64,000 nucleotides of DNA. Source: Bacteroidota bacterium (GTDB lineage: Bacteria; Bacteroidota; Bacteroidia; Chitinophagales; Chitinophagaceae). Location of the stretch: the NCBI GenBank assembly GCA_018267625.1, contig JAFDYC010000051.1, forward strand, positions 1-64,000. Direction: 5' to 3'. Position numbers and translations under genes: made by a program. A model generated the notes under the pieces. It had not been told where the DNA came from, did not search any database, and saw only the letters and a program-made list of their open reading frames with translations. Below, piece by piece: positions 1 through 8,213 of this stretch. The stretch's first letter is position 1, and every line of letters begins with the position of its first letter.

Positions 1-53
1 CCACGCACATCTGCCATTAAGTCTTACAGGATGACCCTACTGCAAAATCTGGG

Positions 54-225
54 ATGAAGAGCCTGTTCATGGCCCTCGGCGGTTGCAGCACCATGGACAT
101 CGTCAGCATCCTGAACAAGCAACGCCAGCCCCTCGGCGAGCTGCGGATACGCGTGAGCCGGCGCCCGCGAACACGGCGTGATGCCGGCACTCTGGAAGCA
201 GGCCCACGTGCAGGGTTCGGTTCCT
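54..225 (+). pseudogene. Remnant of an OsmC-family gene, frameshifted and truncated
   Basis: The reading frame from 54 encodes MKSLFMALGGCS followed by an MDIVSILNKQRQ segment. It matches the middle of the intact OsmC protein at 7744-8160, which has SLLMALGGCSGIDIISILTK. Similarity continues in a different frame from about 166 (PALWKQAHV against PALWKLVHV in the intact copy), so there is a frameshift near 157-165. After about 215 the match ends, and the last third, including the second conserved cysteine, is missing. Nothing matching the N-terminal third is seen before 54. This is a decayed paralogue, not a functional gene. The repeat at 291-345 lies just downstream. Confidence 0.75.
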
Positions 226-290
226 GATGGGGCTTTTTGCAGGTTGATAGTTGGCCCTTCCGGGGAAAGCCGGGTAGGGAACTATCAGCC

Positions 291-345
291 GAAGCGTGCG
301 ACGCAACGGATGCTGCATCGGGCTGCAAAAGCCGGCTAAAAAAAA
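291..345 (+). repeat. Dispersed intergenic repeat, copy 1
   Basis: This copy starts with GAAGCGTGCGACGCAACGGA and ends with GCCGGCTAAAAAA. The same core (GTGCGACGCAACGGA) occurs at 7563-7582, inverted at 56010-56024, and at 56111-56130, always in non-coding DNA and mostly followed by a short spacer, GCTGCAA-like sequence and an A-run. Just upstream (about 245-287) a GATAGTT / AACTATC inverted pair may form a stem. The trailing A-run touches the gapA terminator. Confidence 0.7.
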
Positions 346-373
346 ATTCCCGAAGCCGGACGACTTCGGGAAT
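340..373 (-). terminator. Rho-independent terminator of gapA
   Basis: Read on the minus strand, ATTCCCGAAG (373-364) and CTTCGGGAAT (355-346) form a 10-bp stem around an 8-base loop, followed directly by a T-run (345-338). It lies about 20 bases past the gapA stop codon. Confidence 0.85.
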
Positions 374-392
374 AGAGTATCACTGCAAAGAA

Positions 393-1406
393 TTACTTGA
401 TCAGGCTGGCGAAATAGTTTACCGTGCGGACGAGTTGGCTGACATAGCTCATCTCGTTGTCGTACCAGCTTACGGTCTTGACCATCTGGCGGCCACCGGC
501 GCTCATCACCTTTGTCTGGGTGGCATCGAACAGGGAGCCATAGTTAATGCCGATGACGTCCGAGCTGACGATTTCGTCTTCGTTGTAGCCAAACGACTCG
601 TTGGCCGCGGCTTTCATGGCTGCGTTGACCGCTTCGACGCTGGTTTCTTTTTCCAGTATGGTAAACAGCTCGGTGAGGGAGCCCGTAATGGTGGGCACGC
701 GCTGTGCGCCCCCGTCTAATTTGCCTTTCAGTTCGGGCAGCACAAGGCCAATCGCCTTGGCAGCACCGGTAGAGTTGGGTACGATGTTCTCGGCAGCGGC
801 GCGGGCACGGCGCAGGTCTCCCTTGGGGTGCGGAGCATCGAGGGTGTTTTGGTCGTTGGTGTAGGCGTGAACGGTGGTCATCAGGCCGGTAATGATGCCG
901 AACTGGTCATTGAGCACCTTGGCCATAGGTGCGAGGCAATTGGTGGTGCAGGAAGCACAGGAGATGATTTGCTCTGAGCCATCGAGGATGTTGTGGTTGA
1001 CGTTGAAAACGATGGTTTTCAGGTCACCGGTCGCGGGTGCGGAAATCACGACGCGTTTTGCACCGGCGCGAAGGTGCGCTTCTGCTTTTTCCTTATCAGC
1101 AAAGAAACCGGTGCATTCCAGCACTACATCCACTTGATGCTGGCCCCAGGGAATCTGAGCGGGGTCTTTCTGAGCATAAACTTTAATGGGCTGGCCGGCC
1201 ACGATGACGGAGTCATCGCCATGCGATACGGTTGCACTGTCAAAACGGCCTTGTGCCGAGTCATATTTCAGAAGGTGGGCCAGGACTTTTGGATTAGTCA
1301 AGTCGTTGACGGCTACCACTTCAATGCCTTCCATGTTGTAGATCTGGCGAAATACCAGTCGCCCAATCCGGCCAAAGCCGTTGATGGCTACGCGAACAGT
1401 GCTCAT
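393..1406 (-). CDS. gapA: Type I glyceraldehyde-3-phosphate dehydrogenase
   Basis: Cytosolic glycolytic/gluconeogenic enzyme that oxidises and phosphorylates glyceraldehyde-3-phosphate with NAD(P). At 337 residues it has the normal length. The N-terminal Rossmann motif INGFGRIG is at residues 8-15, Asp35 suggests NAD preference, and the active-site segment ASCTTN places the catalytic cysteine at 153. The frame is open 13 codons further upstream, but the ATG at 1406 gives the family-typical start ([15 protein letters not shown]). A TACCTTCGCGC promoter element lies 20 bases upstream of that ATG, inside the longer frame, which supports this start. A strong terminator follows, so the gene is probably monocistronic. 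Confidence 0.97.
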   Translation of the reverse strand: MSTVRVAINGFGRIGRLVFRQIYNMEGIEVVAVNDLTNPKVLAHLLKYDSAQGRFDSATVSHGDDSVIVAGQPIKVYAQKDPAQIPWGQHQVDVVLECTGFFADKEKAEAHLRAGAKRVVISAPATGDLKTIVFNVNHNILDGSEQIISCASCTTNCLAPMAKVLNDQFGIITGLMTTVHAYTNDQNTLDAPHPKGDLRRARAAAENIVPNSTGAAKAIGLVLPELKGKLDGGAQRVPTITGSLTELFTILEKETSVEAVNAAMKAAANESFGYNEDEIVSSDVIGINYGSLFDATQTKVMSAGGRQMVKTVSWYDNEMSYVSQLVRTVNYFASLIK

Positions 1407-1425
1407 GTGTTTTTTAAAAAATTTT

Positions 1426-1436
1426 GCGCGAAGGTA
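1426..1436 (-). promoter_or_regulatory. Probable -7 promoter element of gapA
   Basis: TACCTTCGCGC on the minus strand, 20 bases before the gapA ATG. It resembles the Bacteroidota TAnnTTTG element with a C in the sixth or seventh position, and near-identical copies precede icd, accD, the ALDH gene and the ABC-F gene in this window. No clear TTTG -33 element was identified. Confidence 0.55.
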
Positions 1437-1555
1437 ACAAAGCATTTTTGCCCTTGCTGCTTCTGCTGCGGAATGCTAAGAATGCTTTAAGGTTTGTGGG
1501 GATAAACCCTCGCGAACTTTGCCCTGATTTTTCAGAATGCTCCATTACAAACAAT

Positions 1556-1855
1556 ATGGCTTTGTCTTTTTCAGAACTAATCCAAACTGAAAAGCTGGTA
1601 CTGGTTGATTTTTATGCCAACTGGTGCGGCCCCTGTAAGATGATGGCCCCGGTGCTGTCCGAACTAAAACAAGAGTTGGGCGATGCACTGACCATCGTGA
1701 AAGTAGATGTGGACCGGCAACCTGCATGGGCGCAGCGCTTGAGCATCCAGGGAGTGCCTACCCTGATGCTGTTTCAGAAGGGGAATGCCTTATGGCGGCA
1801 GTCGGGCGCTATGAGCAAAGCACAACTCAAGAGTCAGTTGCAAGCCTATCTGTAA
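1556..1855 (+). CDS. Thioredoxin-family protein
   Basis: Small dithiol-disulfide oxidoreductase of 99 residues with the classical WCGPC redox site (cysteines 24 and 27) and the cis-proline loop GVPTL (Pro68). It has no signal peptide, so it is probably a cytosolic thioredoxin. The open frame extends 44 codons upstream, but that stretch overlaps the gapA promoter and does not look like a thioredoxin. The ATG at 1556 gives a canonical N-terminus. A promoter-like GAACTTTGCC lies at about 1514-1523. The gene is divergent from gapA and convergent with the Smr gene, so it is transcribed alone. Confidence 0.93.
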   Translation: MALSFSELIQTEKLVLVDFYANWCGPCKMMAPVLSELKQELGDALTIVKVDVDRQPAWAQRLSIQGVPTLMLFQKGNALWRQSGAMSKAQLKSQLQAYL

Positions 1856-1894
1856 GTGATTGCATTGGTAGCGCAACCGGAACAAGCAGTCATT

Positions 1895-2863
1895 TCAGCT
1901 TAGGAACCAAACCTGTGTGGCGCCCCAGCCATAACCGGGCATCCATTCGTGTCGGAACGTGCGGACAAAGGGAGTGTCCTGCAACAGTTGATGTACTGCT
2001 TTTCGTAAAGTGCCCGAGCCAAGGCCATGAATCACAATCAGGCTGGGGCTGCCGGCTAAAAAAGCATCGTGCAGGGCTTGTTCCAGGAGCTGAAGTTGGG
2101 CCGGCAAAAGTAAGTTTGCCTTCCCTGCACCCGGGCTCATGTGCAAATCCACCACGGAATCCCGTGGGATTGGGGCCTGCTTTTTGGCAGACTCAGGTGC
2201 TTTGGCCCGGGGGATGGGTAAAGTCTTTACCTCCGGCAGCATGGCTGCATTTTCTCGCAGCAGGATGCTAAAAGAAGGAGCACCATCCTGAATGAGGGTT
2301 TGAATGTGGCGGATTAACTGAGCTGATCGAATTCGGAGTAGCTCATTCGTTGCAGAAAGAGGGATGGCCTGCGGCGCTAACTGCCAGAGGAAGCGCGGTT
2401 GATCATTCAGCAATTCCAGCGAGAGCCTATGTAAGTAGAGGTTCGAAAATGCAGGCATCTTCCCCTGAAGCGATAAAAACACCGAACCAGAGACGGGCCG
2501 GGATTCATAACGGAATTGAATGGCTTCGGCCGTTTCATTGAGAAGCTGCAAGGCAAAACCTGTAATGATTTCGTGCTCAGATTCCTGGGCATAATCGGGG
2601 AAGAAGCTGAGGTAGATACCCCTGGGCAGGCGGGCACGTCCGGGCTTTTCCGGTTCTGAGATTTTGGGTTCCGGTGTTGGGGCGGATTTTTTTTTGCTTT
2701 GAGTGAACCAATGGAGGTATGGATGCTCCAGTTCGTCTTCGAAGGCTGGAAAACGAATTTCCCCGACCTGCACTTCCACCAAGCCCTGGCCCAGAAAGGC
2801 TGTTATTTCGCCTTCCTCATCGCTGCGTTTGAGCCATACCCGGTCGCCGATACTGAATTTCAA
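1895..2863 (-). CDS. DUF2027/Smr-domain protein
   Basis: A 322-residue protein. Residues 1-50 form a small beta-rich module (IGDRVWLKRSDEEGEI) of the DUF2027 type seen in Bacteroidota Smr proteins. A Lys/Pro-rich linker and a middle domain follow. The C-terminal Smr domain (about 237-322) carries the motifs VVDLHM and HGLGSGTLR. Smr domains, known from MutS2, bind or nick nucleic acid; whether this one is a nuclease cannot be told from sequence. The start overlaps the rdgB stop by 4 bases, so the two genes are translationally coupled. Confidence 0.85.
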   Translation of the reverse strand: MKFSIGDRVWLKRSDEEGEITAFLGQGLVEVQVGEIRFPAFEDELEHPYLHWFTQSKKKSAPTPEPKISEPEKPGRARLPRGIYLSFFPDYAQESEHEIITGFALQLLNETAEAIQFRYESRPVSGSVFLSLQGKMPAFSNLYLHRLSLELLNDQPRFLWQLAPQAIPLSATNELLRIRSAQLIRHIQTLIQDGAPSFSILLRENAAMLPEVKTLPIPRAKAPESAKKQAPIPRDSVVDLHMSPGAGKANLLLPAQLQLLEQALHDAFLAGSPSLIVIHGLGSGTLRKAVHQLLQDTPFVRTFRHEWMPGYGWGATQVWFLS

Positions 2864-3459
2864 GTGCTGGAATTAGCGGAATCAGGAAGCCGGTTCAGGA
2901 ATGAAATGAATTGTTGCAAAGCCTTGGCTCTGTGGCTAATCCGGCTTTTGATTTCAGGCGATAGTTCAGCAAAACTCTGTTCGTAGCCTTCCGGCAGAAA
3001 GATGGGGTCATAGCCAAAGCCCCGGTTTCCTTTGGGCCTGCGCCCGATATGCCCATCACAGCGACCTTCGAAATAGTGCAGGCCCCCCGGCCGAATGAAA
3101 CACAAAGCAGCAAAATAGTAAGCTGCCCGATTTTCATAGTTTCCTAAAGCACGGAGCAATTTCTGATTGTTCGCATCATCACTTGCTTCCGGGCCGGCAT
3201 AGCGCGCACTATGCACCCCGGGCTTGCCATCCAATGCCTCGACACAAATACCACTGTCATCGGAAAGGGTAGGGAGTCCTGTAAACTCAAAGAGGGCTTT
3301 AGCCTTTGCATAAGCATTCTCCCGAAAGCTGTTGAAGGGTTCTTCAATGCGTTTCAGGTATCCTGCTTCAGTCATAGTTATCAGCTTTATGCCCGCAGGC
3401 AATAGTGATTTCAGTTCGGCTATTTTGCCTGCATTGTTTGAGGCCAGCACGATGGTCAT
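2860..3459 (-). CDS. rdgB: Non-canonical purine NTP pyrophosphatase (RdgB/HAM1)
   Basis: Hydrolyses ITP, dITP and XTP to the monophosphates and so keeps deaminated purines out of nucleic acids. Family motifs are present: SNNAGK at residues 7-12, TLSDDSG with the catalytic Asp67/Asp68, FGYDPIFLPEGY, and the C-terminal SHRAKAL. The frame opens 11 codons upstream at 3492, but the ATG at 3459 gives the family-typical N-terminus (MTIVLASNN). It heads a two-gene unit with the Smr gene, with a 4-base overlap. It is transcribed away from parE, leaving the 315-base gap described separately. Confidence 0.93.
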   Translation of the reverse strand: MTIVLASNNAGKIAELKSLLPAGIKLITMTEAGYLKRIEEPFNSFRENAYAKAKALFEFTGLPTLSDDSGICVEALDGKPGVHSARYAGPEASDDANNQKLLRALGNYENRAAYYFAALCFIRPGGLHYFEGRCDGHIGRRPKGNRGFGYDPIFLPEGYEQSFAELSPEIKSRISHRAKALQQFISFLNRLPDSANSST

Positions 3460-3540
3460 GCCCTGGATATTTTTTGGAATTGAAGTTGGCAAAATAAATC
3501 CTTCGCGCAGCAGTCAGACAATTACTTTATTGGAAATGAA

Positions 3541-3685
3541 CTGTGGGGATTTGAAAGGCAGGGCTGTGGATAAGCCGAGTCTGTGTATGGGATAAGAGTT
3601 CTGACTAGAACACAGGCCACTATTCATTATTGGGCGAAAACATCCACAATAGTTTTATAGGCCGCGGCTGTGGATATGTGGATGA
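3541..3685. other. DnaA-box cluster; candidate replication origin
   Basis: This gap between divergent rdgB and parE contains a perfect DnaA box (TGTGGATAA, 3565-3573), TGTGGATAT (3669-3677) and TGTGGATGA (3677-3685), each with one mismatch, a weaker one on the opposite strand (CATCCACA, 3641-3648), and TGTGGGGAT (3542-3550). AT-rich stretches lie beside them (3520-3535 and 3645-3660). Genes to the left mostly run left and genes to the right mostly run right. The perfect box also occurs by chance inside a coding region near 21675, so only the clustering is informative. Local GC skew follows gene orientation and does not settle it. Confidence 0.35.
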
Positions 3686-3774
3686 ATGGGTCTGCAGGTA
3701 CCGGAATTACGTCAAGGGACCGAGCCAGCCCGGGCGCTTCACCTAATTTGCGGCCCTAAAAAAGCATAGCAGCA

Positions 3775-5676
3775 TTGGAAGCCATTCAGCATAACTATAC
3801 CGAAGACAGCATCAAATCCTTAGACTGGCGGGAGCATATCCGACTGAGGCCGGGCATGTATATCGGGAAGCTTGGCGATGGGAGCGCGGCGGATGATGGC
3901 ATTTATGTTTTGCTCAAAGAAGTCATTGACAATTCGATTGATGAATACACCATGGGCTTTGGCCGCCGTATCGACGTGTTCATTAAAGACGGTAAAGTGA
4001 GTGTGCGCGATTTTGGCCGGGGTATCCCGCTGGGCAAGCTGGTAGATGTAGTCAGTAAAATCAACACAGGAGCTAAGTATGACAGCAAAGCGTTTCAGAA
4101 AAGTGTGGGCCTGAACGGGGTAGGCACAAAGGCTGTCAATGCACTGAGCCATACCTTCAAAGTGGTGGCATTCCGTGAGGGGAAAACCAAATGTGCTGAA
4201 TTTGAACGGGGCATTTTAATTAAAGATCACAAGCTCAGCACCAGCACCGAAGCAGATGGTACACTCACAGAATTCACTCCCGATGAAACGGTCTTTCGTA
4301 ATTACCACTTCACTACCGAGTTTGTCGAAAACCAGATTTGGAATTATTGCTTCCTGAACGCCGGCCTCACCATCCATTACAATGGCCGGAATTATCTCTC
4401 AAAAAATGGTCTCCTCGACCTGCTCTCCCGAAAGACCAATGCGGAGTCCGTTCGCTACCCAATCATTCACTTGAAAGGCGAGGATATTGAATTGGCCATG
4501 ACCCATACCGGTGATTATGGCGAAGACCTGTACTCCTTCGTCAATGGGCAGCATACCACTCAGGGAGGCACCCATCAGGGGGCTTTCCGTGAAGCTGTGG
4601 TGAAAGTGATGCGGGATTTTTTCAAAAAGGACTATGATGCTGCAGACATACGCCAGAGTATTTGTGCGGCGATCTCTGTTCGGGTGCAGGAACCTGTATT
4701 TGAAAGCCAGACTAAGACCAAACTCGGCTCTCAATATGTGTGGGAAGGAGGCCCCAGCATGAAAAGCTTTGTACTCGATTTCTTAGCCCGTGAGCTCGAC
4801 AACTTCCTGCATAAAAACCCAGAGGCGGCTGAGGCAATTAAAAAAAGAATCGAGCAGAGCGAACGCGAACGGAAAGAACTTTCCGGCATCCGGAAATTAG
4901 CCAACGAACGGGCCAAAAAAGCCAACCTGCATAATAAGAAGCTCCGCGACTGCCGCATCCATTTTGATGATGTGCCTCCTGCAAAAGGCAAAGAAGAATT
5001 TGTGGAGCTGCAACAGGAAAGCACCCTTTTTATCACCGAGGGTGACTCAGCCTCAGGCTCTATCACCAAGAGCCGGAATGTGGCTACTCAAGCCGTCTTT
5101 TCCCTGCGGGGCAAACCCCTCAATTGCTTTGGACTGACGAAAAAGGTGGTCTATGAAAATGAAGAATTCAACCTGCTGCAACATGCCCTGAATATTGAAG
5201 AAGGCCTCGAAGGCCTGCGCTATAAAAACATCGTCATTGCCACCGATGCCGATGTGGACGGGATGCACATCCGGCTCCTGATCATGACCTTTTTCCTGCA
5301 GTTTTTTCCGGACCTGGTGCGCAACAACCATGTCTTCATCCTCGAGACGCCGCTCTTTCGGGTTCGCAATAAGCAGAAGACAATTTATTGTTATAGCGAT
5401 GCAGAACGGCAACGAGCCATCGCCGAATTAGGCAGCAAACCAGAAATCACACGTTTCAAAGGCCTGGGTGAAATCTCTCCGGAAGAGTTCGCCCGCTTCA
5501 TTGGCAGCGACATGCGTAAAGAGCCCGTCCTGCTCTCACAAGATGCCCAGATCCAGAAACTCCTAGAATATTTCATGGGGAAAAACACCCCGGCTCGCCA
5601 GGCATTCATCATCGAAAACCTACAAATAGAAAAAGACCTGATTGAGGAGACGGAATCCGTTTCGATGGCCGGGTAA
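3775..5676 (+). CDS. parE: DNA topoisomerase IV subunit B
   Basis: ATPase subunit of topoisomerase IV, which decatenates daughter chromosomes. It is 633 residues long. A GHKL ATPase domain has [10 protein letters not shown] (Asn53) and [17 protein letters not shown] domain has [10 protein letters not shown] near 421 and a [12 protein letters not shown] metal site. The sequence [13 protein letters not shown] is characteristic of Bacteroidota ParE rather than GyrB. The start is TTG: an in-frame TAA at 3757-3759 and no ATG before residue 28 leave TTG at 3775 as the only sensible choice. The partner parC is not in the window; gyrA lies at 22475. Confidence 0.93.
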   Translation: MEAIQHNYTEDSIKSLDWREHIRLRPGMYIGKLGDGSAADDGIYVLLKEVIDNSIDEYTMGFGRRIDVFIKDGKVSVRDFGRGIPLGKLVDVVSKINTGAKYDSKAFQKSVGLNGVGTKAVNALSHTFKVVAFREGKTKCAEFERGILIKDHKLSTSTEADGTLTEFTPDETVFRNYHFTTEFVENQIWNYCFLNAGLTIHYNGRNYLSKNGLLDLLSRKTNAESVRYPIIHLKGEDIELAMTHTGDYGEDLYSFVNGQHTTQGGTHQGAFREAVVKVMRDFFKKDYDAADIRQSICAAISVRVQEPVFESQTKTKLGSQYVWEGGPSMKSFVLDFLARELDNFLHKNPEAAEAIKKRIEQSERERKELSGIRKLANERAKKANLHNKKLRDCRIHFDDVPPAKGKEEFVELQQESTLFITEGDSASGSITKSRNVATQAVFSLRGKPLNCFGLTKKVVYENEEFNLLQHALNIEEGLEGLRYKNIVIATDADVDGMHIRLLIMTFFLQFFPDLVRNNHVFILETPLFRVRNKQKTIYCYSDAERQRAIAELGSKPEITRFKGLGEISPEEFARFIGSDMRKEPVLLSQDAQIQKLLEYFMGKNTPARQAFIIENLQIEKDLIEETESVSMAG

Positions 5677-5759
5677 CCGATGATTTCTTACGAATAAAGT
5701 CCGCCTGAAAATCACAGGTTGACACTGCTTTTTGTCAGCGGGCCGCTTGCCTGAATAAG

Positions 5760-5770
5760 TACCTTCGCGC
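5760..5770 (+). promoter_or_regulatory. Probable -7 promoter element of icd
   Basis: TACCTTCGCGC ends 4 bases before the icd ATG at 5775. If transcription starts a few bases past this element, the mRNA is almost leaderless. Confidence 0.5.
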
Positions 5771-5774
5771 CCCC

Positions 5775-7079
5775 ATGAGTCAGAAAATCACGATGGGCCC
5801 CGGCGCAAAGCTGATAGTGCCTGATGAGCCCACTATTCCATTTATTGAAGGAGACGGAATCGGCCCGGATGTATGGCGTGCCAGCCGTCGGGTACTGGAT
5901 GCTGCCGTTGCTCAGGCTTACCAAGGCAAACGCCGCATTGAATGGCTTGAAATGCTGGCCGGTGAAAAAGCCTTTCAACAAACCGGTGAATGGCTCCCGG
6001 CTGCCACACTGGACACCGCCCGGGAATATCTTGTTTCCATCAAAGGGCCCCTTACCACACCGGTAGGCGGAGGCATCCGCTCGCTGAATGTTGCCATGCG
6101 CCAGGAGTTGGACCTGTACGTCTGCCTTCGCCCCGTGCATTGGTTTCAGGGAGTTCCATCACCCCTGCGCCATCCTGAACGGGTGGATATGGTCATCTTC
6201 CGCGAAAACACAGAAGATATTTATGCCGGCATCGAAGCAGAAGCCGGCTCTGAAAAGGCGAAAAAACTGCTGGCGTTCCTTCAGCAGGAATGGGGCATAA
6301 AAGACCAGATCCGGTTCCCTGAAAGTTCTTCGTTTGGCATCAAGCCGGTGAGCCGCGAGGGTAGCGAACGCTTAGTACGCGCCGCCATACAGTATGCTGT
6401 AGAGCACCATCGCCCCAGTGTGACCTTGGTGCATAAAGGCAACATCATGAAGTTTACCGAAGGCTTCTTCAAGCAATGGGGCTATGAGCTGGCACAGCGG
6501 GAGTTTGCAGACCTGACCTACACCTGGGCACAATGGGAAGCCACTAAAAAAACCCAGGGAGAAGAAGCTGCAAATGCAGCATTGAAGCACAGCCAGGCAG
6601 AAGGCAAAATCCTGATCAAGGATGTCATTGCAGATAATTTCCTGCAGCAAATCCTGCTGGCACCCCAGGACTATAGCGTTGTCGCTACCCTCAACCTGAA
6701 TGGGGATTATATCTCCGATGCGCTGGCAGCAGCCGTTGGGGGAATTGGTATTGCACCCGGCGCCAACATCAACTATAATACCGGCCATGCCGTGTTTGAA
6801 GCGACACACGGCACCGCACCCCGCTTTGCCCATACCGATTCCATGAATCCCTCTTCACTCATCCTTTCGGGCGTGATGATGCTGGAATATTTGGGCTGGA
6901 ATGAGGCCGCTCACCTCATTCTGAATGCACTGAAAGAAGCCATCATGCGCAAAAGAGTGACCATTGACTTCTACAACCTAATGCACGATGCCACCCTCGT
7001 CAAGACGAGTGAATTTGCCACAGAAATCATCAAGACTATTGAGCTGGATGCCCGCGTAGCACAGAAGTTGGAGGCTTAA
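5775..7079 (+). CDS. icd: NADP-dependent isocitrate dehydrogenase
   Basis: TCA-cycle enzyme converting isocitrate to 2-oxoglutarate. At 434 residues it resembles the dimeric bacterial (E. coli-like) class. Visible motifs are [13 protein letters not shown] near the N-terminus, [12 protein letters not shown] (Ser103, equivalent to the regulatory phosphoserine of E. coli Icd), the [10 protein letters not shown] substrate loop and the [10 protein letters not shown] cofactor loop. No AceK kinase gene is in the window, so phosphorylation control is not implied. It is monocistronic and its stop overlaps the convergent small gene by 4 bases. Confidence 0.96.
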   Translation: MSQKITMGPGAKLIVPDEPTIPFIEGDGIGPDVWRASRRVLDAAVAQAYQGKRRIEWLEMLAGEKAFQQTGEWLPAATLDTAREYLVSIKGPLTTPVGGGIRSLNVAMRQELDLYVCLRPVHWFQGVPSPLRHPERVDMVIFRENTEDIYAGIEAEAGSEKAKKLLAFLQQEWGIKDQIRFPESSSFGIKPVSREGSERLVRAAIQYAVEHHRPSVTLVHKGNIMKFTEGFFKQWGYELAQREFADLTYTWAQWEATKKTQGEEAANAALKHSQAEGKILIKDVIADNFLQQILLAPQDYSVVATLNLNGDYISDALAAAVGGIGIAPGANINYNTGHAVFEATHGTAPRFAHTDSMNPSSLILSGVMMLEYLGWNEAAHLILNALKEAIMRKRVTIDFYNLMHDATLVKTSEFATEIIKTIELDARVAQKLEA

Positions 7080-7291
7080 AGGCCTGCTTTCCTGCTGTAG
7101 GAGTAGGCATCGCTGCCCACAAATAATTCTTGTGCCTTTCCTTCCAAATAGCCAACCTGAGCCTTGGCCAGGTCTTTGCCCAAAGGGCTGGTCATAAAAA
7201 ACTGCTCGAGTAAGGCTCCGAAGCTATACCCTTCTGCTGCGTTCACTTCCTCGATTACCGGAAGCTGATCTGCATGTTCCTGATTGTCCAT
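7076..7291 (-). CDS. Small hypothetical protein, 71 residues
   Basis: No family recognised. It is an acidic, soluble 71-residue protein without signal peptide or membrane segment, with a short aromatic C-terminus ([12 protein letters not shown]). Two things support it as real: an ATG start at 7291 and a promoter-like TACATTTGG on the minus strand at 7310-7318, the same spacing seen for proven genes here. Its stop codon overlaps the icd stop in convergent orientation. Confidence 0.6.
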   Translation of the reverse strand: MDNQEHADQLPVIEEVNAAEGYSFGALLEQFFMTSPLGKDLAKAQVGYLEGKAQELFVGSDAYSYSRKAGL

Positions 7292-7309
7292 GAATAGGAA
7301 ACTTTGAAG

Positions 7310-7318
7310 CCAAATGTA
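7310..7318 (-). promoter_or_regulatory. Probable -7 promoter element of the 71-residue protein gene
   Basis: TACATTTGG on the minus strand, 18 bases before the ATG at 7291; it fits TAnnTTTG exactly. Confidence 0.5.
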
Positions 7319-7396
7319 GCCGGCCCGAAGTACGCTCGTGAATGAATTGGCTGCGTTAGTATTTGATTAAGAAACACCAAGAGAAGGAGCTTTTGC

Positions 7397-7420
7397 CCTA
7401 CCTAAAATTTTTCAGGTAGG
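7397..7420. repeat. Perfect short inverted repeat
   Basis: CCTACCT (7397-7403) and AGGTAGG (7414-7420) flank a 10-base A/T-rich loop, in the 450-base gap between the small minus-strand gene and OsmC. It could be a transcription-factor site or a weak hairpin. The rest of this gap (7292-7743) contains only the promoter at 7310 and the repeat at 7563; no further gene is visible. Confidence 0.35.
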
Positions 7421-7562
7421 CGGCAGTACTTCCCTGATGTCGCTTTGTGGCAGTTTGTGCTGAACTTGTTTCAGGACCGTACGTTACGGGGCCTCTAGTA
7501 ATCTATGGATTTCCTCGCGGCATGAGTATATTCCGGGAAAAGGCGAATAACGAAATATAGCC

Positions 7563-7617
7563 GAAGGGTGCGACGCAACGGATGATGAATAGAAATTCAA
7601 AAGCTGGCTCAAAAATT
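7563..7617 (+). repeat. Dispersed intergenic repeat, copy 2
   Basis: GAAGGGTGCGACGCAACGGA (7563-7582) followed by ATGATG, then AAAAGCTGGCTCAAAAA. The order of elements is the same as in copy 1 and copy 4. It lies 125 bases upstream of the intact OsmC gene, while copy 1 lies just downstream of the OsmC remnant. Confidence 0.65.
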
Positions 7618-7743
7618 TGCCCGATTAATCAAAGGAATAGGGTAGGATGAGTTTCTCGTGAGCCTGCAATTGAGAATTTCGTGTGTAGTTAGACTTCCGG
7701 ATTTATTTTCATTATCTCTACTCACCTCAAACACGTTATCATC

Positions 7744-8160
7744 ATGCCCGTCGTCACTGTTCAGTGGGTCAAGCCCGAATATTGTTTTGAAGCCCGCGAT
7801 GAAGCCGGCCTGACCATGCACATGGACAGCAGTGCGGGACACGGAGGTCAAGGCTTTGGCGTCAGCCCAATGCAAAGCCTGCTGATGGCCTTGGGTGGTT
7901 GTAGCGGCATAGACATTATTAGCATCCTGACGAAACAACGCCAAAGCTTGAGTGGCCTGCGCATCCGTGTGCGTGGCGAGCGGGAAAAAGAGGTGACACC
8001 AGCACTTTGGAAATTGGTGCATGTTGAGTTTTTCATCCCGGGAATTGAAAAGTCGAAGGCTGAGTTTGCCGCGAAGTTGTCAATAGATAAATACTGCTCT
8101 GTGGCAGAGACCCTGCGCCGTGCCGGCTGCGTCATCACCTGGGAGCTGGTTCAGGAATGA
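7744..8160 (+). CDS. OsmC-family peroxiredoxin-like protein
   Basis: OsmC/Ohr proteins reduce organic hydroperoxides with two cysteines. This 138-residue protein has Cys53 in the LGGCSGID motif and Cys129 in AGCVIT, the positions expected for the redox pair. It is closest in pattern to the YhfA-like OsmC group, not to Ohr. A decayed second copy lies at 54-225. Its stop (TGA, 8158-8160) is followed by the phosphatase gene, whose ATG is at 8214, so the two may be co-transcribed. Confidence 0.88.
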   Translation: MPVVTVQWVKPEYCFEARDEAGLTMHMDSSAGHGGQGFGVSPMQSLLMALGGCSGIDIISILTKQRQSLSGLRIRVRGEREKEVTPALWKLVHVEFFIPGIEKSKAEFAAKLSIDKYCSVAETLRRAGCVITWELVQE

Positions 8161-8213
8161 GCTACGTCCGGAGGAGCGGCTCTGAACTTTCATTTCTGTT
8201 TCTTTCTGTTTAT

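Noticed and set aside
17..719. Short frames at the left edge on both strands
   Set aside because: They overlap the OsmC remnant, the repeat and gapA; none has a family signature.
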